The notes under the pieces are model-generated. The model made no database searches. It was not told the origin of the DNA and was given only the letters and a program-made list of their open reading frames with translations. DNA of 64,000 nucleotides from UBA2991 sp965221735. Lineage in GTDB: Bacteria > Chloroflexota > Dehalococcoidia > Tepidiformales > Tepidiformaceae. This document shows positions 32,990 to 41,321 of the stretch, in pieces (positions within the stretch are counted from its first letter, which is position 1; each line of letters begins with the position of its first letter). The DNA lies in the NCBI GenBank assembly GCA_965221735.1, contig OZ244910.1, forward strand, positions 2,294,001-2,358,000. Direction: 5' to 3'. A program made the position numbers and the translations under genes.

Positions 32990-34183
32990 ATGGTCCTGAG
33001 CCGTAGCGGAGTCGTGAGCCTGGTCGTGCTGGCCGGTGCACTCATGTTCGGGGTCGTGCTCGGGTTCGTGCTGGCGCTCGGGTCGAGCGAACCAGACCCG
33101 TGGGAGGAGCGCTGGGCCGAGCTAGGTGTGCCCGAAGCGGAATTCGTGTTCCTGGGCGACCTTACGGAGGAGGAGCAGGAGTCGATCAGGCGGGAGTTGA
33201 AAGCGGCGCAGGTGGTGTTCGCCGAGCACTTCGGGGCCGTCACATCGGCCTTCACGGTGTACGTAAGCACAGAGCTGGACGCGCTCAACGAGCTTCTTGT
33301 CGAGTTCGATGGAGAGAAGATCAGGTTCACATGCGGCGGGCGCGCGTTTAAGGGAGCCGTCTTCCTGACACTCGAGGGGTGCGCAAGAGAACTTCGGCTC
33401 TTCGGCGGACCCCTGGCGCACGAGTACTTCCACATCCTCCAGTACGAAGCTGGTCTCCCAGAGTCAAGCGACCACTGGCTGTTCTGGCTCGTTGAGGGGT
33501 CGGCCGAGTATGCAGGCGCCCTCGTCGATGAAGCACAGGGGCGACGAACCATCGATACGCTGCGACAGGGGAAGCAACTCGCATGGTCGGCAGGCCTTCG
33601 TGGGAGGACCTGGTACACGTACGACTATGGCTTCCTTGCGACTGACTGGCTGATAGGAAGGGTGGGCACGGAAGCCGTTCTTGAGTTCTTTCGCCTGGGC
33701 GGGAACCGGACTGCCTTTGAGTCGGCATTTGGGATGCCGTTGGGAGTGTTTCGAAGCTCATTCGAGGCGTATGGGCGGGTGGCAGTGCCGCCCTTCGACT
33801 GGCGCGTCGGGGGAACGGTGCTCGGCTCCGACAGTGTGCCAGTCGAGGGAGTGTACCTGGTGGCACTGGTGCGGATAGAAGGTGAGGCATGGCCAGCAGG
33901 GGTGGACGAGACGGGCCCGAACGGGAGCTTCGAGTTCGTTGCACCGGGGAGTGGGTACACGCTGAAGCTTCTTCATCGGTGCCCCAGGAACGGGGACCGC
34001 GTTCAGTGGGTTGACGTGGGTGAGTGGGGCGCGGAGGGGTTCGTCGCCGCCGACCAATGGATCTGGGGTGGGCGCCGGGGAGAGGCGGAGCCGTTCATGG
34101 ATGGGGACAGGGACCGGACGGAACTGCTCATCCAAATCCCGACGACCCTCGCGGAGCTTACCGAGGAGCACTGCGAGTCCTGA
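32990..34183 (+). CDS. Membrane-anchored HEYFH metallopeptidase-like protein, tandem copy 2
   Basis: A 397-residue paralogue of the preceding gene. It has an N-terminal hydrophobic helix (residues about 7-31), H144-E-Y-F-H148, Glu169 in W-L-V-E-G-S-A-E-Y and the same C-terminal beta domain (V-G-G-T-V-L-G-S-D-S-V-P-V-E-G). Two Cys flank the segment before the zinc motif in both copies, suggesting a disulfide outside the membrane. The gap between zinc motif and Glu is 8 residues shorter than in copy 1. GGGGAG precedes the ATG. Confidence 0.78.
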   Translation: MVLSRSGVVSLVVLAGALMFGVVLGFVLALGSSEPDPWEERWAELGVPEAEFVFLGDLTEEEQESIRRELKAAQVVFAEHFGAVTSAFTVYVSTELDALNELLVEFDGEKIRFTCGGRAFKGAVFLTLEGCARELRLFGGPLAHEYFHILQYEAGLPESSDHWLFWLVEGSAEYAGALVDEAQGRRTIDTLRQGKQLAWSAGLRGRTWYTYDYGFLATDWLIGRVGTEAVLEFFRLGGNRTAFESAFGMPLGVFRSSFEAYGRVAVPPFDWRVGGTVLGSDSVPVEGVYLVALVRIEGEAWPAGVDETGPNGSFEFVAPGSGYTLKLLHRCPRNGDRVQWVDVGEWGAEGFVAADQWIWGGRRGEAEPFMDGDRDRTELLIQIPTTLAELTEEHCES

Positions 34184-34188
34184 GCAAC

Positions 34189-35016
34189 CTAGGAGCGCAG
34201 CATGCGGCCGGCTTCGCGGATCTCCTCGAGGTAGTAGGGCGGGGTGGTGAGGAGGATGAGGCGGTCGACGCCCTTCTGCTCGAGGGCGGCGCGGGCGGAG
34301 CCGTCGGCGCGGACGTAGGGCTCGCTCAGGCCGGCGAAGACGGTCAAGAGAAAGTTGTCGGGGTTGCGGCCGGAGGCGGCGTGCTCGCGACGCGCGATCT
34401 CGGCGAAGGACTGGAGTTGGGGGTGGCCGGCCTGCGTGTTGAAACCGTCGGCGTGGCGGCCGGCGATGCCGGCCATGCGCGGTCCCCAGCCACCGACGAC
34501 GATGGGCGGGGGCACCTCGGGGCGGGGGAAGCCGTGCGCGTTTCGGAGTTGGAAGTGCTCGCCGTCGAAGGTGGCGCGCTCGCCCGACCAGAGGTGTCGC
34601 AGGACCTGGGCGGCCTCGGCGACCTGGGCGGCGCGGACGCGGTCGGGGGGCACGGGGCGGCCGAACATGGTCTGCTCGGGGGCGTAGGGGAGGGAGGGGC
34701 CGCCACCGGCGCCCAACCCGAGGATGAAGCGGTTGCCGCTCACCTCCTGGAGGGTGGCGGCCATGTTGGCGAGGAGGCCGGGGTGGCGGTTGGCGACGTT
34801 CAGGACGAGCGTGCCGAGCATGACGCGGGAGGTCGCCTCGGCGATGCCGGTCAAGGTCACGAGCGCTTCCGGGACACGACCGCTGTTGTAGTCGGCGTCG
34901 CGCAGGTGGTCCCAGGTCCAGATGCCATCGAAGCCGGCCTCCTCGGCGACGACGGCGGCATCCCGCATCTGGGCGTAGGTCGCGCCGAAGGGCATGAGGA
35001 GGAGGTCGGTCTGCAC
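34189..35016 (-). CDS. LLM class flavin-dependent oxidoreductase
   Basis: A 275-residue luciferase-like TIM-barrel oxidoreductase. A-E-E-A-G-F-D-G-I-W-T-W-D-H is the strand 2 region, G-L-G-A-G and P-P-I-V-V-G-G-W-G-P-R bind the flavin or F420 phosphate. GTG 35016 gives the proper first strand (Q-T-D-L-L-L-M-P-F-G); the much longer frame is spurious. There is no Shine-Dalgarno but TATCCT ends 7 nt before the GTG. It is divergent from the selenoprotein gene with 63 nt between. Confidence 0.88.
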   Translation of the reverse strand: MQTDLLLMPFGATYAQMRDAAVVAEEAGFDGIWTWDHLRDADYNSGRVPEALVTLTGIAEATSRVMLGTLVLNVANRHPGLLANMAATLQEVSGNRFILGLGAGGGPSLPYAPEQTMFGRPVPPDRVRAAQVAEAAQVLRHLWSGERATFDGEHFQLRNAHGFPRPEVPPPIVVGGWGPRMAGIAGRHADGFNTQAGHPQLQSFAEIARREHAASGRNPDNFLLTVFAGLSEPYVRADGSARAALEQKGVDRLILLTTPPYYLEEIREAGRMLRS

Positions 35017-35023
35017 GACGCGC

Positions 35024-35029
35024 AGGATA
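35024..35029 (-). promoter_or_regulatory. Putative -10 element TATCCT of the LLM gene
   Basis: TATCCT (4 of 6) ends 7 nt before GTG 35016 on the minus strand and there is no Shine-Dalgarno, again fitting a leaderless start. Confidence 0.35.
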
Positions 35030-35079
35030 GCGGAGGCGGGCGAGGCTCGCGTTCGTAGAATGCGGGCGCGGAGGACGAC

Positions 35080-35736
35080 ATGGCAGAGGACAGGCTTCTT
35101 GACGACGAACTGAAGGTGCTGCGCGACGGCTTCGCCGAGCGAGCCCCACACCTGATGGAGACCGTGGAGGCGGCCATCGCGGAGATCGAAGCGGCGACGA
35201 TAAGCCGGGCGCTCGACGTGGGCGGTCAGGCGCCGGACTTCGAGCTGCGCGACGTGACGCACGACCGCACGGTGATCCTGAGCGAGACGCTCGCGCAGGG
35301 GCCGGCGGTGGTCTCGTTCTACCGGGGCGAGTGGTGACCGTTCTGCAACATCGAGCTGCAGGGTCTGCAGCGACGGCATGATGAACTCCGCGACCTGGGG
35401 GCGACGCTGTTTTTCGTCGGGCCAGAGACGGAGGAGGACGCGCGCAAGCTGCTGGCGAACGTCGAGACGGACATCCCGGTCCTGACGGACAGCGACGGCG
35501 CGGTGATGGACGCCTACGGCCTCAGCTTCGAGCTGCCGGAGCGGCTGAAGGCGGCCTACCGGGGCCTGGGCTTCCCGGACCGCAATCCGGAGACAGGGTG
35601 GCAGCTGCCGGTGCCGGCGACGTTCGTGATCGACGGCGGAGGCGTCATTCGCTCGCGGCACTGCCTGGCGGACTACCGCTACCGGATGGAGCCGCGCGAC
35701 ATCGTGGCGGCGGTCGAGGAGCTGAGGACACCGTGA
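35080..35736 (+). CDS. Peroxiredoxin-like selenoprotein (in-frame TGA = Sec86)
   Basis: A 218-residue AhpC/TSA-type peroxiredoxin-like protein when the TGA at 35335-35337 is read as selenocysteine. The frame continues unbroken on both sides: V-S-F-Y-R-G-E-W before, P-F-C-N-I-E-L-Q after, to TGA at 35734. The family motif is R-G-x-W-C-P-Y/F-C, so the TGA replaces exactly the first redox Cys and leaves U86-P-F-C89. Downstream homology (L-P-V-P-A-T-F-V-I-D, R-Y-R-M-E-P-x-D-I) is intact. GGAGGAC precedes ATG 35080. It should reduce peroxides or disulfides. Its stop overlaps the channel gene (GTGA). Confidence 0.9.
35355..35371 (+). promoter_or_regulatory. Candidate bacterial SECIS hairpin for Sec86
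   Basis: GCTGCAG (35355-35361) and CTGCAGC (35365-35371) form a perfect 7-bp stem with a GGT loop, beginning 17 nt after the TGA and with 24 nt between TGA and loop. Bacterial SelB-binding hairpins lie in this range and carry a GG or GGU apical loop; the GCAGGGTCTGC core closely resembles the E. coli fdhF hairpin as I recall it. Confidence 0.75.
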
Positions 35737-36476
35737 GCATCCCGGAGCTACTCCGAGTGGAGCAAAGCGAAGAGCGCCTGAAGCGGATCGAGCGGGCGAC
35801 CGAGTTGCCGATGCTCGCCCTTGCGCTGCTGATGGTACCGCTCCTGATCCTGCCGCTGACCACGGATCTCTCTGCGCAGGCTGACCAGTGGTTCCTCATC
35901 GGCGACTACGCGATCTGGGCTGCCTTCACCATTGAGTTCGGGGCGAAGTTGCTCGTTGCGCCCCGCCGGCTGGCCTACATACGCACCCATCCGCTCGAGG
36001 CGGCGATGGTGGTCGTGCCGGTCCTGCGACCGTTACGACTGATGCGACTCTTCATGCTGCTGCGGCTAGCGGTGGCGCTGGGGTTGAACACCCGCCTTCT
36101 CCGCAGGTTCTTCTTGCGGCGCGGAACGGGATTCGTGCTCGCCTGCCTGCTTATCGCGGTGGTCGGTGGCGGAACGCTCGTCTTCATCGCAGAGCACAAC
36201 CACGCGAGCAGCCAGATCACCTCGATCGGTGACTCCTACTGGTGGGCGGTCGTCACCATGACAACGGTGGGGTACGGCGACTACGCCCCGGTCACCCCCG
36301 TGGGGCGAGGGGTCGCGGGGTTCCTGATGCTCTTTGGCATCGCGGCCCTTTCGGTTACGACGGCCTCTGTCGCGACGCTGATGGTGAGGGAACCGCAGCA
36401 GCCAGCGCACACGCCCACATTGCGGGATCTCCGCATCAGGCAGCGTCAACTTCGGGCGCGCCGCTTCGCTCGCTGA
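35733..36476 (+). CDS. Voltage-gated-type (six-TM) potassium channel
   Basis: A 247-residue membrane protein. Hydrophobic segments at about 29-45, 55-75, 85-98, a positively charged S4-like stretch (R-P-L-R-L-M-R-L-F-M-L-L-R-L), then S5 at about 130-150, a pore helix and the selectivity filter T178-V-G-Y-G-D, then S6. The filter is a perfect K+ signature. GTG 35733 overlaps the selenoprotein stop (GTGA), so the start is supported by coupling. No cytoplasmic RCK or cyclic-nucleotide domain is present. It is 12 nt before a second channel gene. Confidence 0.92.
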   Translation: MSIPELLRVEQSEERLKRIERATELPMLALALLMVPLLILPLTTDLSAQADQWFLIGDYAIWAAFTIEFGAKLLVAPRRLAYIRTHPLEAAMVVVPVLRPLRLMRLFMLLRLAVALGLNTRLLRRFFLRRGTGFVLACLLIAVVGGGTLVFIAEHNHASSQITSIGDSYWWAVVTMTTVGYGDYAPVTPVGRGVAGFLMLFGIAALSVTTASVATLMVREPQQPAHTPTLRDLRIRQRQLRARRFAR

Positions 36477-36488
36477 GGCGGCTGAAGG

Positions 36489-37304
36489 ATGCGGGAGCTC
36501 GCCGGGCGCATCACGCGGTCCAACCGCTTCGAGTACTTCATCATCGGGCTGATCCTCGGGAACGGCGCGCTGCTGGGGATCGAGACGGTCCCAAGCATCA
36601 AGGAGGGATACGCGGTCTGGCTGAGCGCCGGACACTGGGCCACGATCGGCATCTTCATCGTCGAGGCGGCGCTCAAGATGCTGGCGCTGGCGCCACGACC
36701 GGAGCGCTACTTCCGCGACAACTGGAACGTCTTCGACTTCACGATCATCGTGCTGTCGCTTATTCCAGCGGTGGGGACATTCGCCGTCGTTGCACGGATG
36801 GCGCGGCTGATGCGCCTGCTGCGGCTGGTCTCGGCGGTACCGGAGCTGCGGCTGATCGTGACGACGCTGGTGCGGTCGATCCCGGGGATGCTGCACATCG
36901 TGGCGGTGATGAGCGTGCTGTCCTACATCTACGCGATCCTCGGCTACGAGTTCTTCCATGAGCACGATCCGGAGCACTGGAACAACCTCGGAACCTCGCT
37001 GCTGTCGCTCTTCCGGGTGGTCACGCTGGAGGATTGGACGGACATCATGTACGTGGCCATGGAGCTGAACTCGTTCGCCTGGGTCTACTTCGTGAGCTAC
37101 GTGGTGCTCGGTTCGTTCGTGACAATCAACCTCTTCATCGCGGTAGTCATCAGCAACCTGGACGAAGCGAAGCAGGAGCGTTTGCGGCAGCTGGAGAGCG
37201 TGGCGACACGGGGTGAGCTGATCGACGAGCTGCGGGCAGCGCGGGAATCGCTCAGCCGGCTCGAGCGCCGCCTGTCGGAAGGGGAGGGACTTCCGGACCG
37301 CTGA
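36489..37304 (+). CDS. Bacterial voltage-gated cation channel (BacNav/Cav-like), filter TLEDWTD
   Basis: A 271-residue single-domain six-TM channel of the NaChBac group. S1 to S3 are clear, S4 is R-M-A-R-L-M-R-L-L-R-L-V, and the pore reads T179-L-E-D-W-T-D185. Sodium channels of this group have TLESWAS-like filters; adding Asp at the next position and Asp at the end makes it resemble the engineered calcium-selective forms. Calcium or mixed selectivity is therefore likely, by inference. The C-terminus (about 225-265) is a charged helix suited to a four-helix coiled coil, as in known tetramers. Confidence 0.9.
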   Translation: MRELAGRITRSNRFEYFIIGLILGNGALLGIETVPSIKEGYAVWLSAGHWATIGIFIVEAALKMLALAPRPERYFRDNWNVFDFTIIVLSLIPAVGTFAVVARMARLMRLLRLVSAVPELRLIVTTLVRSIPGMLHIVAVMSVLSYIYAILGYEFFHEHDPEHWNNLGTSLLSLFRVVTLEDWTDIMYVAMELNSFAWVYFVSYVVLGSFVTINLFIAVVISNLDEAKQERLRQLESVATRGELIDELRAARESLSRLERRLSEGEGLPDR

Positions 37305-37363
37305 CAGCCTGCGGGAGTGCGAGCGCGGGCGGGCGCGGGTATGCTCCCGCGGCTGGGGGACCA

Positions 37364-38599
37364 ATGCCGCAGGCACTCTCGCATCTGCGTATCTGCGACT
37401 TCACCGGGCAGCTGGCGGGGGCGGGGGCGACCCGCTTCCTGGCGGCGTTCGGGGCGCAGGTTATCCGCATCGAGGACCCCGTCAACCAGGGGCGGTGGGA
37501 CATCCTCCGGGGGATGCCGCCGTACGTGGACGAGCGTCGCGGCGTCGAGTTCGGCGGACCCTTCAACAACCACAACGTCGAGAAGCTGGGCGTGACGCTC
37601 AACCTGCGCACGGAGCGCGGGAAGGAGCTGCTGCGGGAGCTGGTGGCGGTCTCGGACGTGGTGGCGGAGAACTTCTCGGCGGGGGTGATGGAGCGGTGGG
37701 GGTTCGGCTACGAGGAACTGCAGGCGATCCGGGAGGACGTCATCTACGTCTCCAACTGCGGGTTCGGGCACCGGGGCCCGTACCGGGACTTCAAGACGTG
37801 GGGACCGATCGTGCAGGCGGTCTCGGGGCTGACGTTCAGCTCGGGGCTGCCGGACCAGCCACCGGCGGGCTGGGGCTACTCGTACATGGACCACACGGGC
37901 GCCTACTACATGGCGATCGCGATCCTGATGGCGCTTCGCCACCGGAACCGGACGGGCGAGGGGCAGTGGGTCGACCTGGGCTGCACGGAAGCAGGCGCGA
38001 GCCTGACCGGCCCGGCGATGCTCGACTACACGGTGAACGGTCGCCCGCTAAGGCGGCAGGGCAGCCCGAACAGCAACCGCAGCCAGTTCCCGTCGATGGC
38101 GCCGCACGGCATCTACCCCTCGCAGGAGGAGGACACATGGGTGGCCCTCTCCTGCCGCGACGAAAGCGACTGGGAGGCGTTCGGCGAGGTCACGGGGGAG
38201 GCATGGACGCAGGAGGGGCGGTTCTCGGACCTGCGCGGGCGGCTGGTAGCGGAGGACGCGCTCGACGAGCTGGTCGCGGGGTGGACGCGGAGGCGGGGGT
38301 ACTTCGAGACGGCGGCGCTGCTGCAGGGGGCGGGGATCCCGGCGACGGCGGTGCAGCGTCCGCAGGAGCGCATCGACCAGGACCCGAATACGGAGGCGTG
38401 GGGGCTGTGGCCGACGGTGAAGCACCGGGACATGGGCGATGTGCGGGTCGATGGGCTGCCGGTGCACTTCTCGGAGACGGACTGGCGGATGGAGCGGGGC
38501 GGACCGTGCCTCGGCGAGCACAACGAGGAGGTGTTCGGGGGGCTGCTGGGGCTGGATACGGAGGAGATCGCGTCGCTGACGGAGGAGGGGGTGCTGTGA
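37364..38599 (+). CDS. CaiB/BaiF CoA-transferase, subunit with catalytic Asp
   Basis: A 411-residue type III CoA-transferase starting at ATG 37364 behind GGGGGA. Asp176 in S-Y-M-D-H-T-G is at the nucleophile position. The Rossmann strand G-A-Q-V-I-R-I-E and the terminal L-G-L-D-x-E-E-I are standard. Its TGA overlaps the next GTG (GTGA), so it pairs with a second CaiB protein that lacks the Asp; a heterodimer like the two-subunit benzylsuccinate CoA-transferase type is plausible. Confidence 0.9.
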   Translation: MPQALSHLRICDFTGQLAGAGATRFLAAFGAQVIRIEDPVNQGRWDILRGMPPYVDERRGVEFGGPFNNHNVEKLGVTLNLRTERGKELLRELVAVSDVVAENFSAGVMERWGFGYEELQAIREDVIYVSNCGFGHRGPYRDFKTWGPIVQAVSGLTFSSGLPDQPPAGWGYSYMDHTGAYYMAIAILMALRHRNRTGEGQWVDLGCTEAGASLTGPAMLDYTVNGRPLRRQGSPNSNRSQFPSMAPHGIYPSQEEDTWVALSCRDESDWEAFGEVTGEAWTQEGRFSDLRGRLVAEDALDELVAGWTRRRGYFETAALLQGAGIPATAVQRPQERIDQDPNTEAWGLWPTVKHRDMGDVRVDGLPVHFSETDWRMERGGPCLGEHNEEVFGGLLGLDTEEIASLTEEGVL

Positions 38600-39852
38600 C
38601 GGAGGTGGGAACGCAGCCGGAGCCGGGGCCGGGAGCGCTGGAAGGGCTGCGGGTCGTCGAGCTGTGCGACGAGCTGGGGATGTTCGCGGGGAAGCTGCTC
38701 GCGGACATGGGGGCGGAGGTGGTGAAGGTGGAGCCGCCGGAGGGGGACCGGACGCGGACGTATCCGCCATTCGTCGACGATGAGCCTGGGCCCGAGCGCA
38801 GCCTCTACTTCTGGCACTACAACACGAGCAAGGCGGGCGTCACGCTCGACCTGGGGGAGGCGGCGGACCGGGAGCGGCTGCGGGAGCTGATCGACCGCGC
38901 GGACATCCTGCTGCAGAGCGGGGAGGCGGGGGCGGACCTCGAGTACGAGTCGCTGCGGGAGACGAACGAGGGGCTGATCATGGTCACGCTGAGCCCGTTC
39001 GGGCGGGGCATGCCACGCGAGGAGGAGGCGTCGACGGACCTGACGATCCTCGCGGGGGGCGGGCCGGTCTGGAACTGCGGGTACGACGACCACTCGCTGC
39101 CCCCGGTGCGGGGCGGAGGGAACCAGGGCTACCACACCGCGAGCCACTTCGCGGTGATGTCGGCGCTCGTGGCGCTGCTGTACCGGGACGAGTCGGGGCG
39201 GGGGCAGCACATCGACGTGAACGCGCACGCGGCGGCGAACGTCACGACCGAGGCGGGGACGTACACGTGGTTGGTCGCCCAGCAGACGGTGCAGCGGCAG
39301 ACGGGGCGGCACGCTGGCGTGAACCCCTCGATGCCATCGCAGGTGCTGTGCGCGGACGGACGTTACGTCAACACCGGCATTCCGCCGCGGCGGCCGGAGT
39401 CGTTCGGGGCGGTGTGCGAGTGGCTCCAGAGCGCGGGGCTGGCGGAGGAGTTCCTGGAGTTCCCGCTGCTGGAGGAGGGGATGCGGCGGGAGCGCTTCGA
39501 CATGTCCATGCTGCAGCAGGACGAGGAGCTGATGGCGATCTTCGGAGCGGGGCGCGCGGCGATGAACTTCCTGGCGGAGCGGCTGACGGCATACGAGTTC
39601 TTCACGGGCGGGCAAGAGCGGGGGTTCCAGATCGGGATCATCTACTCGCCCGAGGAAGTGTTGGAGGACCCGCACTTCATCGAGCGCGGGTTCCCGGTGG
39701 AGGTGGAGCACCCGGAGCTGGAGCGGACGGTGACGTATCCGGGAGCGCCGTACCAGCTCCTGGGCTCGCCCTGGCGGATCCGGCGTCGGGCGCCGCTGCT
39801 GGGGGAGGACAACGAGGCGGTGTTCGCAGAGCTGACGGGGGACGGCGGCTAG
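38596..39852 (+). CDS. CaiB/BaiF CoA-transferase, partner subunit lacking the catalytic Asp
   Basis: A 418-residue CaiB-family protein. The CoA-binding start (L-E-G-L-R-V-V-E-L-C-D; G-A-E-V-V-K-V-E-P-P) is good, but the position of the nucleophile reads N-Q-G-Y-H-T-A-S, with Tyr179 where the upstream partner has Asp176. It probably supplies substrate binding or a structural role in a heteromer. GTG 38596 is fixed by the GTGA overlap. The longer frame upstream lies inside the partner gene and is spurious. It ends 4 nt into the convergent transporter gene. Confidence 0.88.
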   Translation: MTEVGTQPEPGPGALEGLRVVELCDELGMFAGKLLADMGAEVVKVEPPEGDRTRTYPPFVDDEPGPERSLYFWHYNTSKAGVTLDLGEAADRERLRELIDRADILLQSGEAGADLEYESLRETNEGLIMVTLSPFGRGMPREEEASTDLTILAGGGPVWNCGYDDHSLPPVRGGGNQGYHTASHFAVMSALVALLYRDESGRGQHIDVNAHAAANVTTEAGTYTWLVAQQTVQRQTGRHAGVNPSMPSQVLCADGRYVNTGIPPRRPESFGAVCEWLQSAGLAEEFLEFPLLEEGMRRERFDMSMLQQDEELMAIFGAGRAAMNFLAERLTAYEFFTGGQERGFQIGIIYSPEEVLEDPHFIERGFPVEVEHPELERTVTYPGAPYQLLGSPWRIRRRAPLLGEDNEAVFAELTGDGG

Positions 39853-41297
39853 GAGGAGCGGGCTTCCGCGACGGACTCCTCGGTGACGTTGTCGGGGAGC
39901 CAGAAACGACGGAAGACGATGTAGCCGGCCAGGGCAAGGACGCCCGCGACGGGCCCGACGAGGCGGATGCCGAGGGGGTCATCGGCGGTGCTGCCGAGGG
40001 CGAGGAGGGCGATAAGGATGCCCGGCCCAGCGGCGCCGGCAATCTTCTCCAGGGTCTGCTGGGTGGCGTAGTAGGTGGCCTCCCGGCGCAGGCCGGTGCG
40101 AACGGTGTCGTAGTCGGTGATATCGGCGATGAGGGCGTTGGGGAAGGTCTGGACGGGTGCGAGGGCGATCCCGATGAGGAGCGCGTAGGTGATCCCCTGG
40201 GCGACGACGGGGATCCCGGGCAGGAATCCGGCGATGGCGAACAGGGGGAAGTAGAGTCCGGCGAAGAGCATGCCCCAGCCGTACACCTGTCGCTTCGAGC
40301 GGCGCCGGGCGAGGAGGATGGCGAGGGGGAGGATGAGCATGAGCACACCCAGGGCGCATGCGCTGAGGACGGCCACCATCGTGCCGGGTTCGTCGCGGCC
40401 CAGGACGCTCTCGACGTAGAACGGCATCACGCCGGTGATGATCTGGACTCCCACGCTGTAGAGAACGAAGGAGGGCAGGAAGACGAGGAACTGATCGTTG
40501 CGCAGGCAGGTGGTGATGGAATTCCAGACGGACAGACGCTCGACCTTCTGGTCCTCGGCGTAGATCTCCTTCGAGGCCTCGATGGAGCGTCGCCAGGCGC
40601 CCGTCAGCGCGATGTAGCGGGACACGAAGGCGACTACGGCGACGATGATCGCCATAGCCACGAAGCCAAAGGCATCGACAAGGAGGCCGGTCCCGATGAA
40701 CGCAACGGCGGTGCCCACGACGCCGAATGCGACCTGCCAGCCCACGATGCTGAGGCGGTCGTCGTTGCGGCGGGCGATCTCCGGGAGGAGCGACTCCATG
40801 GGACCGCCGGAGAGTGTCGAGAAGAGGTTGAAGAACCAGAAGATGGCGAACAGGTAGATGACGTTGCCGATGGTCTCGCCCGGATTGGGGGGAATCCAGA
40901 GGAGCACGAAGAAGATGGCCATGAAGGGGGTGGCGGCGAGGACGAAGGGGATGCGGCGGCCCCAGCGCGAGCGGGTGCGGTCGCTCCAGTAGCCGATGAG
41001 GGGGTCGTCGAAGGCCTCGATCAAGCGGCCGATGACGAGGACGGCGCCGATGGCGAAGGCGGCGCCGCGGCGCTCGACGTCGCCGTCGTCATCGCCGAGG
41101 TAGAAGAAGATGAGCCAGAGGTCGCGGGTGCGTCCGAGGGCGTTGCCACCGAGCGAGCCGGAGGCGTAGATGTGGCGGGCAGCGGGGGACATACGCCCCT
41201 CGGGGCTGCTTACCCAGTACCGTGCCCCGTCTCGAGCGTAGCGGGGCAGTCGGGGCACGTGCCGCAGAAGGCGCAACCCATCCAGAGCAGACATCAT
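39849..41297 (-). CDS. GPH/MelB-type MFS transporter
   Basis: A 482-residue sodium or proton symporter-like protein. About 12 transmembrane helices; the family motif region D-D-P-L-I-G-Y-W-S-D-R-T-R-S-R-W-G-R-R follows TM2, and D-I-T-D-Y-D lies in the late loop, typical of glycoside-pentoside-hexuronide cation symporters. The substrate could be a sugar, a glycoside or another anion. Two adjacent ATGs (41297 and 41294) are possible. It is 24 nt downstream of nadA. Confidence 0.87.
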   Translation of the reverse strand: MMSALDGLRLLRHVPRLPRYARDGARYWVSSPEGRMSPAARHIYASGSLGGNALGRTRDLWLIFFYLGDDDGDVERRGAAFAIGAVLVIGRLIEAFDDPLIGYWSDRTRSRWGRRIPFVLAATPFMAIFFVLLWIPPNPGETIGNVIYLFAIFWFFNLFSTLSGGPMESLLPEIARRNDDRLSIVGWQVAFGVVGTAVAFIGTGLLVDAFGFVAMAIIVAVVAFVSRYIALTGAWRRSIEASKEIYAEDQKVERLSVWNSITTCLRNDQFLVFLPSFVLYSVGVQIITGVMPFYVESVLGRDEPGTMVAVLSACALGVLMLILPLAILLARRRSKRQVYGWGMLFAGLYFPLFAIAGFLPGIPVVAQGITYALLIGIALAPVQTFPNALIADITDYDTVRTGLRREATYYATQQTLEKIAGAAGPGILIALLALGSTADDPLGIRLVGPVAGVLALAGYIVFRRFWLPDNVTEESVAEARSS

Positions 41298-41321
41298 CGC
41301 CTCGGGGGCGAGGGTACGCCG

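Noticed and set aside
35335..35337. Peroxiredoxin-like gene read as a pseudogene with a nonsense mutation
   Set aside because: The TGA falls precisely on the redox Cys column, the rest is intact, and a SECIS-like hairpin follows. Chance nonsense at this one codon is much less likely than Sec.
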